From: Notamacropus eugenii
Taxonomy: Eukaryota > Chordata > Mammalia > Diprotodontia > Macropodidae
Assembly: GCF_028372415.1 (NCBI RefSeq)
Contig: NC_092872.1
Coordinates: 548,635,205 to 548,699,204 of the forward strand
DNA length: 64,000 bases
Direction: 5' to 3'
Below are positions 56,860-64,000 of the stretch, in pieces. The notes beneath the pieces were generated by a model. It worked only from the letters and a program-made list of their open reading frames with translations. It made no database searches and was not told where the DNA came from. A program made the translations under genes and the position numbers. Positions within the stretch are counted from its first letter, which is position 1; each line of letters starts with the position of its first letter.

Positions 56860-57180
56860 GAGACAGAGAGCTCACCTCCAGCTGAGAAGGTTTTTGTGGA
56901 AGAGATAGCATTTCGAACTGATCTTTGAGGGATGGATGGATGGATGGACAGACGGATGGATGGATGGATGGATGGATGGATGGATGGATGGATAGATGGA
57001 TGGAGATAAGCAGTAACAGTGGTGAGGGGCAGACAGGAGGAGGTAAAAAGAAGGGTAGGAGGATGACATTACAGAAGTAGGAAGCAACTTGAGCAAAAGG
57101 ATAGAGGAAGAAAAGCAAGGAGCGTGTTTATTGGGAAGATGGACTGTATAGCTGGAGCAAAAGCTGAGAAGGATGAATAG
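56860..57180 (-). mobile_element. L2, reverse, with (ATGG)n array
   Basis: 'gaactgatctttgagggatg' and 'gaagcaacttgagcaaaagg' are reversed L2. A GGAT/ATGG tetranucleotide array (56930-57003) has grown inside it. Confidence 0.65.
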
Positions 57181-57548
57181 TCCACAGTAGTGGAGAAAGA
57201 GAAGATCAGCTTTCATTTCTACATGAATAGGCTAAGCCCCAGCTGCCAAAAAAAATACTTCCCTCCAGACTTTGGGTTGGAAAATTCTTTAGGAGTAGGT
57301 CCCCTGAAGAATCTCAGGCAACTGCAAAAATTCACCAAGTTCTTAGGCCAGGATATTATTGTATTTCAAATTTTAATTTGCTTGTGGAAAAATCAGTTCT
57401 GATTTTCCAGATTTCAGATGGATAGTTTTCTGGTTGTGCCTTGACAACAAAAAAGTCTCACTTACCTTTTACTCTTACAAATACATGATGATATTCTAAG
57501 TAATGTTGTAGTCTTGTAAAACAACATAGGGAGTGGTAAGAATATTAC
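57181..57548. other. Single-copy DNA, no gene seen
   Basis: No recognised repeat. A 70-codon frame at 57190-57402 has no known family. Confidence 0.45.
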
Positions 57549-57920
57549 TCTTGGAGCAGGTGGTGCAGCAGATGGAGTACTGGGCCTGGAATCAGGAAGA
57601 TTCATCTTTCTTAGTTTGAATCCAGCCTCAAACACTAACTGTGTGACCCTGGGCAAGTCACTTAACCCCATTTACCTCTGTTTCCTTATCCATAAAACGA
57701 ACTGGAGAAGGAAATGGCAAACAACTCCAGTAACTTTGCCAAGAAAATCCCAAATGGGGTCACAAAAAATAGGACAGAACTGAAATGACTGAACAATAAA
57801 CCACAACAACAAGCCAGAAGACCTGAGTTCTAGTCCCATTTACGCAACCCACTAGACGGGACCTTTTAGCAATTTATGTCTTTGAGACTCAGTTTCCTCC
57901 TGTATAAAATAATTCAGTGG
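57549..57920 (+). mobile_element. MAR1-type SINE, then MIR fragment
   Basis: 57549-57812 is a full forward MAR1-type copy ending in a CAACAACAA tail. 57815-57920 is a forward MIR-like piece. Confidence 0.87.
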
Positions 57921-58019
57921 GAGACCAGGCTATGTTATATTTGGAAAATTGTGCAGTACTTTCACTGTTAAACTGGTGCAAAAGTCCATCTTCCACTTTT
58001 AATAAATCTGTTGATATTT

Positions 58020-58165
58020 CTCCCTTCATTTACATTTCACACTACGTAATTATTAAAGTATTCACATTCTTCTCTTCATTTATCATAGTCATCATTTCCT
58101 GCAGCTCAGTAATAATATCCCATTACAGTCAACTTGTTTAGCCATTTCCTAATCAATAAAAAGTC
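58020..58165 (-). mobile_element. Old L1 3' fragment, reverse
   Basis: 'gtcaacttgtttagccattt' is the reverse L1 landmark. Highly diverged. Confidence 0.5.
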
Positions 58166-58634
58166 TATTTCTTAACACCAGGAAAACATGGAAAACCACC
58201 AGATTTCAGGTGATGACTTCATGTGAGAAGATGAAAGGCAGGTATAAATGAGCTGAAGTATATTAGCCATGATAACTTGTGTGAAAGAAATAGTGTAAAA
58301 ACACTGCCAATTCATGACTGGAAAAGGAGGTGGGCCAGTCATCCAGCACGAATGAAGAACAGATGACACTCAGAGGCTTGAACTGCTCCCCCAAAAATGT
58401 TAAAAGAGCCAGAGGAAAATTTTCAACATATTGGGTGGATCCCCTATAGAAACCCACAGACAAGAATGGTGCAGAATGAAAAGGCATGGATGGGATGCAA
58501 TCTGCACTTGTGAAGGGAGGACCTACCTTAGGGAGATCATATTCATAATATCAGTACAGAATGGGGTAATGATACTTGTGCTATCACCCTCACAGGATTA
58601 GTGTTGCTGTGAAGGGGTAGGCTTTTGTTATACA
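58166..58634. other. Single-copy DNA, no gene seen
   Basis: No repeat or exon recognised. Confidence 0.45.
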
Positions 58635-59093
58635 TGGGAAGCAGCATAGTACAGTAGAAAAAGAACTGGATTTGTAATAGGAAGAGCTGGGTGAGAATTC
58701 CAGCTCTGTCACTGACTAAAGGCAGCAAGTTAGTCTAGTAGCTCGTGCTGAAGCTGGAATCAGGGATCTGAATTCAAATTCTGCCTGAGACACTTCCTAG
58801 CTTTATGACACTAGGCAAAACAAACTGTCTCATCCTCAGCTTCCTGAACTATAAAATGGAGAAAAAAAATAGCGTCTACCTCCCGGAGTTGTTGTGAAGA
58901 TCCTATAACATGACATGTGTCTTATGTAATGTATTCTGTAAACCTTAGGCTACTATAAAAATTCTAGCTACTATAATTGCTGCTCTGTATGTGACTTCAA
59001 CCAAACGCTTCACTTCTCTTCCTCATCTGTAAGATGAGAACTGGACTAGCCGAACTCTAAGGGCCTATACAGCTCTTACTCTATGATCCTACG
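58635..59093 (+). mobile_element. Three forward CORE-SINE pieces in a row
   Basis: 58635-58725, 58725-58985 (near full length, ending 'ctactataattgctgc') and 58985-59093 ('cttcctcatctgtaagatga'). Confidence 0.75.
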
Positions 59094-59540
59094 GTATTTG
59101 TGTTATTATCATTTTCATGGGTTTGGTTCCTATTTCCAAATGCCAGACATTTCTAGACTTCAGCTAATCCTTTCGGGCAAGTCAACTTGCTTATCTCCTG
59201 AGAGACAATCAGTAGGCTTTAGTCATATTGAAAAGCTTAGATCATCTGCTCATTATAGAAAATTTCTAATGAAATTCAGTTTGGAGCTTCAGCATGTCTT
59301 GCATCCTTTCCCAAGTTTACAAAAGTAAGTTTATGTTCAGAAGGAACATCAACCTCTACGTATTATTCCCATTGACACACAGGAAAAAATAGTTTTCTCC
59401 TAAGTCGTCTAGGTCTGTGATAGAAGAAAAGACTTCAGACCAGAAGTTATAATGAACTGATCTTGAAGGCTTTCCCCTTCCATACCTCTTATAAACTGTG
59501 AAACCACACAGCAATATAATCATGCTGAAACAATATCTAT
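59094..59540. other. Single-copy DNA, no gene seen
   Basis: Open frames of 81 codons (+) and 76 codons (-, 59356-59586) show no known domain. Confidence 0.45.
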
Positions 59541-59543
59541 CAA

Positions 59544-60530
59544 CAAGTACTTTTATAAGGTGCCTACTATGTGCCAGGAATCGCACTAGTTGCTAAGTGT
59601 GAAAACACAAAAGTGAGACAGTCCCTGTCTCCTAGAGCTTCCATTCTCCTGGGGGATTCAATGTTTACATAGAAGTTAATAGAGGGTAAATATTAAGCAA
59701 ATACACAGTGGTTGAGGGTGGAAATTTCACTATTAATTGAAGGGAATTCCTTCTGAAGATGTCACTTGAACTGAACTCAAAGGGAGTTAGGGGTTCCCTT
59801 AGACCAAGAAGAGGAGGAGAAGCATTCTAGATATGGGAGACAACCTTTGTCTAGAATGTGAGAGTGCATGACAGAGAGTCATGTGGAAAAGGGCTAGAAC
59901 CTGATTATTAAGATTACTTTCTAAAAAGAAAAGTTAAGATTTTATCCTAATGGCAACAAGAACCAATGAAGTTTCATTACTATGAAATAATATGGTCATA
60001 TTTGTATTTTAAGAAAACCAATTGGGTAATTATGAGGAGGGGAGAGAAATTGGATAAAGGTAGATCAGTCAGAAAACTTTTAACCGTCAGGTTGAGATAT
60101 GATGAGGTCTGGACTAGGGTGGTAATCATATGAGTAGAAAAAAGGAGATGAATTTTTAGAGGAGGCAGAAGTGATAAGACTTGGCAAATAAAACTATGGG
60201 AAGCAAAGGAGAGTAAAGAATTTGGAATGATTCCTAGGTTTTGAAACGAGTTGAATGAAAAAATGATGGTGCCCTTAACAGAAATAGGGGAATTAAAAAG
60301 GGAAATGATTTAGGGGAAAAGCTAATGAGAACCATTTTGAATTCGAGATACATATAGAACCCCCCAAGTGCAGAGATTTAGTACATATGTAGGACTAGAG
60401 CTCAGGAGACATGTGAGAGGATCAAGGAAATTTAGGAAGTATCTGCATGGGTAATAGCTGGATCCTTTGGAACTGGTGATATCAAGAGAGAGAATACACA
60501 TAGTATTGCTTTTTTTTGATGATTCAGAAA
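59544..60530 (-). mobile_element. L2 LINE, reverse, about 1 kb
   Basis: The longest uninterrupted L2 in reverse. It runs from the 3' end ('ggtgcctactatgtgccagg', 'gtccctgtctcctagagctt') through the reversed ORF2 region ('gatgatggtgcccttaacag', 'ctagagctcaggagacatgt'). No frame is preserved. Confidence 0.78.
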
Positions 60531-60555
60531 GCATTTCAGGGCCTAAATTCTAGTT

Positions 60556-60910
60556 TGGGGCAACTAGGAGGCACAGTGGAAAGAGTGAGACCTGAGTTCA
60601 AATCCAACCTCAGACACATATTAGTTGTGTGACCCTGGACAAGTCATTTAGGCTATATCTACCTTGATTTCCTCATCTGTAAAATGGAGATGATAATAGT
60701 ACCTACCTCTCAGGGTTGTTGTGAAGATCAAATAAAATCATAATTGTAAAATGTAAGCACTTTAAGCATAGTGTCTGGCACATAGTAGGCACCATATAAA
60801 TGCTGTTATTATCAATTCCAACTCTGCCACTAACCAGTTAAGTGACTTTGAGCAAGCCATCTTTTTCTCTCTGAGCCTCAAATTTCCAATCTGTAAAATG
60901 AAGAGGTTTG
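60556..60910 (+). mobile_element. Forward CORE-SINE plus SINE fragment
   Basis: 60556-60812 is a full-length MIR/THER1-like copy ('caactaggaggcacagtgga' head, 'tatcagggttgttgtgaaga'-type body at about 60710-60730). 60812-60910 is a partial second copy. Confidence 0.8.
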
Positions 60911-61060
60911 AATGAATAAATGAATGAAGAACCATTTATTAATCACTTACTATGTTCCAAGCACTGTGCTAAGCCCTAGGGATAGAAATGCAAAAGCAAA
61001 GACAATTCCTGCCTCTGCACATAACACAGGGAAATGGTGGCCAGGGACAGGGTACTATGG
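60911..61060 (-). mobile_element. L2 LINE 3' end, reverse
   Basis: 'tcacttactatgttccaagc' and 'acaattcctgcctctgcaca' mark the reversed L2 terminus. Confidence 0.7.
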
Positions 61061-61115
61061 TCCAGAAAAGTGGGGGAGGGAGAAAGAGGCAGAAACATTG
61101 TTGGGTGGGAATATG

Positions 61116-61117
<2 letters not shown>

Positions 61118-61160
<43 letters not shown>
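61118..61160. repeat. (GA)n microsatellite
   Basis: About 42 bases of GA. Confidence 0.95.
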
Positions 61161-61161
<1 letters not shown>

Positions 61162-62470
61162 TTGGGTTCAGCCTTCCTGAAACAGTACTGTGAGAGAGGA
61201 AGTCACTAATCAAGAGAGCAGGGCCCCAGAGCAGAAGTTCATCCAGGGTATAGTCTCTTGGTGGACCATGAGAAGGCTACTCTATGAGAAATTTGGTTAT
61301 GTGAGTTTGGGTGGGAAATGCAAGTTAATGAGGATATTTTTAAACTCCAAATCACATGACTAAATATTCTTTGGGCAAGGCTAAAAACAAGTTTTAAATG
61401 ATTAACAGGTTGATCTCAGTTCAAGAATGATTTCCCCCTCTTTTTTGATAAGTTTTTTTCTCCCTCAGCCTTAAAGAGTTTCAAGATGATGATTTTCCCT
61501 AAGAGAACAAACAAAACCTACATCAGTATCTTTCAAATGAGATACATCTGTAGACTTACTTTGCCCAAATGAGGCCAAAGCATGCCTTTCTTTGGCCCCA
61601 TCTCATCCATCTGGCTGGTTAACCACAGCACACCATAAGGGGGAAAGGATGTAATTAAGTAATGCCTTGTTCCCTTGACAATTAAACACAAATGCATTTT
61701 AATCATAACATTATACTGTATCCTGAGCCTCTGACTTTCCTTCCTTACCTAGTGGGTTAACGTGGTAAATATTCAATTCACTCCCAGGTCAGGAAAGTCC
61801 ACAGACATTAGCTATTCTGCAATCTAATCTCGATCAGAGTTAATGCCAAGTCCAAATGTGTGAGTTCCAGCTGCAGGCATTTGGGTTGTCCTGCCCTGAA
61901 AAGGCTGGATTTGAAAGGAAGTGGGGAAAGGGAACACATACACACATGCACACCCCAAAACCCACTAAGTCAAATATAGAAGCTGTGTTTCCTGAATCCC
62001 AACTTGATTCTGAGACAAATAGTTACAGATCTTCTCTTGTTTCACTTATTTGGGAATTTGTCAGATTTTTTTTAAATTGCATGTTTATTTTCATTCTAGT
62101 CCAATGTCCAGAACCAAGAGCATATTTGTGATCACTACATATTGGTATTTCCTTTCCTCATTTTCGTTCTCCTCTCCCCCTCTCCCTCTCTCTAGTCTTT
62201 CTTCTTTTTAAAAAGTCATTACAGACTATTTTTGAACTGGGCCCACTTTCACACACTAAAATTCAGATGAAGGGGGAGAAGGAGGTGGAGGAAATCCAGG
62301 GAAGCCCTGCCAACTGAAAGCTGCTCTGCTTTGGGAAGGAGGAAAGTCTGTTCAGTGGAAAACACAGGCTAGGCTCTGATGGACTGAAAAGTTCTCTTCT
62401 CTCTCCCTTTCCTTGTCCATCCCTGAGACTTCATACAGCCCAGGCTGAGGGCTGGGTTTTTTAAGTGGAA
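61161..62470. other. CYS1 upstream single-copy DNA
   Basis: About 1.3 kb free of recognised transposons, a contrast with the rest of the window. Such repeat-poor DNA next to a promoter often holds regulatory elements. No specific site is called. Confidence 0.45.
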
Positions 62471-62920
62471 GACTGAAGTTAAAGTGGAAAGAGGATGTAG
62501 AGAGCAAAGAAGGGGAGAGGGAAAGAAAACAAAGGGAGGGGGAAGGAGGAATGATGGAGGTGAAGGAAAAAGACAGGAGGGAATTGGAGGAGGACAAATA
62601 AAGGGAAGAAAGAGAAAAAAAGAAAGGAGAGAATGTTTGGGGGGGGGAGGGGAATGAGGAAAAGGAAGGGAAGGAATAAAAAGATGAAGGAAGGAGAAAG
62701 AGAGTAAGGAGAGAGAAAATCATAATGCCCGAAGGTAAGGAGTGGGAAGGACTAAAAGAAGGAAATGAGGGAGGGAAAGAAAGGAGGGGATGAAGGGGAA
62801 GAAAGAAAAAAGAAAGAAGGAGGGATGGCAAGGGAAGAGAGAAGGGGATGGAAAGTAGAGAAAAGCAAGAAGAGGGAGGGGATGAGTGAATACATAAGTG
62901 TGGAAAAAGGGAGGGCCAGC
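62471..62920. repeat. Purine-rich tract upstream of CYS1
   Basis: About 450 bases in which the + strand is overwhelmingly A and G (GGGA, GAAA and GGAA words in no fixed period), broken mainly by scattered T and a few C. It is not a simple microsatellite. It ends about 190 bases before the CYS1 start codon. Such tracts can form triplex structures and shift nucleosomes; whether this one does is inference. Confidence 0.75.
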
Positions 62921-62944
62921 GACTGAGGGAATGGAGAGCAGGGA

Positions 62945-63107
62945 GGGCCTGAGAGTGGGCTCTTCGCCCGCCAGCCCGCCCGCCCCTCCCCGTCCCACCC
63001 TCTCGCTCCCTCTCTCCTTCCCTCCCTCCCTTACCGGGATGCCCGGAGCCCTCAGTTGAGGTGGGAGGCTCAGCAACCTCTCCCACCGGTGCGGCCAAGG
63101 CCGGGCC
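62945..63107 (+). promoter_or_regulatory. CpG-rich CYS1 promoter / 5' UTR region
   Basis: CpG density rises abruptly here, about a dozen CpG in 160 bases in an otherwise CpG-poor window, and stays high through exon 1. GC-box-like motifs ('ccgcccgcccctcccc', 62976-62990) suit a TATA-less, Sp1-type promoter, and no TATA box is seen. 'gaggctcagcaac' (63065-63077) is an imperfect RFX X-box-like sequence, of note only because CYS1 is a cilium gene. The transcription start cannot be fixed. Confidence 0.6.
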
Positions 63108-63509
63108 ATGGGCAGCGGGAGCAGCAGGAGCAGGAGGGTGCGGAGGCAGTTGCGCAGCCCTGACAGGAACCCAGGGGTCCCTGGTGTCCAGGAGTTGGGC
63201 GATGGCAAGCAGGGCGCTGAGGCCTGCCAGGAGGAGGAGGACGGGAAGGATGAGCAGGAGGAAGGCTCAAGGAAAGGGGCCCACGGGGACTGCGCTGTCC
63301 AAGCCTCCGAGTCTCTCCCAAAAGGCGAGGAGAAGGAGCCGGAGTCAGAGTCTCTGCTGCTGGACCAGATACTGGCCGAGTCGGAGGCCTGGGACCCAAC
63401 ATTCGAACCCTGGCCAAGCAGGGTCTCCCACTCTCGGCCGCGGCCGGACCCACACCTGGGTGGGGCTCCCCGCTCCCAGGCCAAGCTCAGCAGCAGGGAA
63501 GAGCGCCAG
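63108..63509 (+). CDS. CYS1: Cystin-1, first coding exon (partial gene)
   Basis: Cystin is a small cilium-associated membrane protein; loss of the mouse gene causes the cpk polycystic kidney phenotype (established knowledge). The exon encodes 134 residues in frame and ends at a strong donor, CAG|GTGAGT (63507-63515). The start is chosen because it has a good Kozak context (ggccATGg) and gives MGSGSSRS, the cystin N-terminus with a myristoylatable Gly2. A basic stretch follows (residues 7-16), then RSPDR (16-20, as in mouse), an acidic stretch (42-52) and LLLDQILAESEAW (83-95), which matches the conserved cystin segment almost exactly. The exon is longer than its placental counterpart because the acidic and linker parts are longer. 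The AxEGG-like ciliary motif position reads ELGDG (29-33). Later exons, including the conserved C-terminus, lie outside the window. The frame stays open past the donor, so an unspliced read would look longer. Confidence 0.93.
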
Positions 63510-64000
63510 GTGAGTGATGAGGGTCCGTCCTGTCCAACCCGTATCGTGTCCAGTCCCCGGCCTCAGCCTGCGCCTCCCTCCTTAGTCTCTCCCCGCCTCT
63601 GTAGAGACCGCCCGGTTCCCCGCAACCTCCTGTCCTCTGCCCTGCCAGCCAGTGCCCGGCTCATCCTTCCCAGCCCTTCTCCCTCGCTCTACCTGGTCAT
63701 CCAATCTTCCTGCTCCCCTTAGGTGGCAGAGCAGACCACTCCCACGCCCTGGACTCACCTTCCCCAGGAGGAGGACGGGGTCGGGAACTAGCCGAACATC
63801 TCACTGCTGGGTACTTCCCTCCCCCACCTCCGCCCCCGGCACACTTCTCTTTCTCCTGCTTTTCACTTCCCTCTCCCTCTCTTCCATCCCTTCTTCCTCC
63901 CTCCCTCCTCTCCTCTGTCTCCTCTCTTCCCACTTCTCCCCCTGCATTTTTTTCTTTTCCTCCCTTTCTTCTTCCCTGTAAATCTCCCCCATCTTCTCCC
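63510..64000 (+). other. CYS1 intron 1, beginning
   Basis: Opens with gtgagtgatg. The first 200 bases remain GC-rich with CpGs, and the rest becomes strongly pyrimidine-rich on the + strand (63830-64000, TTCCC/CTCCC words), mirroring the purine-rich tract upstream of the exon. No second exon is reached. Confidence 0.8.

Noticed and set aside
62352-63484. Two long - strand open frames (248 and 254 codons) opposite CYS1 exon 1 and its promoter
   Set aside because: They translate the complement of the purine-rich tract and CpG-rich exon into Ser/Pro/Leu-rich low-complexity sequence. Stops are scarce because of composition, and no domain is recognisable.
63061-63513. A 150-codon + strand frame overlapping CYS1 exon 1
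   Set aside because: It is a shifted reading of the CYS1 exon. The cystin frame is supported by homology and by an in-frame donor.

Overview
The window is mammalian, and almost certainly marsupial, nuclear DNA. It is AT-rich and CpG-poor except at its right end. It is filled with tRNA-derived CORE-SINEs whose tail reads 'ggcaaaccactccagtatc...aaatggggtcacaaagagt' (called MAR1-type here), MIR/THER1-like CORE-SINEs, L2 pieces on both strands, CR1/L3 3' ends and L1 3' ends of the marsupial kind ('tatatgaactgatgctgag'). I recognise these families from memory of published consensus sequences. Names should be read as family-level calls and ends as good to about 10-20 bases unless target-site duplications are given. 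The exact species cannot be resolved from this window.

Only one host gene is supported: the first coding exon of CYS1 (cystin-1, a myristoylated ciliary-membrane protein) at 63108-63509 on the + strand, inside a CpG-rich stretch. It has a clear splice donor, and the rest of the gene lies beyond the window. The roughly 63 kb to its left hold no recognisable exon or RNA gene. In human the next gene upstream of CYS1 is RRM2, in divergent orientation, so this is probably the CYS1-RRM2 intergenic space enlarged by repeats (inference from known human gene order).

Layout. 1-7317: SINEs, L2, an L1 3' end and a CR1/L3 3' end. 7318-8154: a Tigger1-like DNA transposon bounded by TA. 8701-9150: a solo LTR with a 4-base target duplication. 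9357-12049: a short two-LTR retroviral fossil with a 5-base target duplication. 12-24 kb: SINE-rich DNA with several single-copy islands. 24.1-27.6 kb: a long L2 broken by a CT microsatellite, an LTR-like piece, a SINE and a hAT transposon. 28.9-34.7 kb: L1 fragments of both ends. 35-49 kb: SINEs, GA/CA microsatellites, RTE-like pieces and a palindromic hAT MITE. 49.6-54.1 kb: a layered stack of L1 insertions. 54-61 kb: SINEs and L2. 61.2-64 kb: CYS1 upstream DNA, a roughly 450-base purine-rich tract, the CpG-rich promoter region, exon 1 and the start of intron 1.

I found no CRISPR, operon, toxin or other novel multi-gene system. The interest lies in the transposon record (nested insertions with readable target duplications), in two copies of a repeat I cannot name, and in a change at the ciliary-targeting motif of CYS1.
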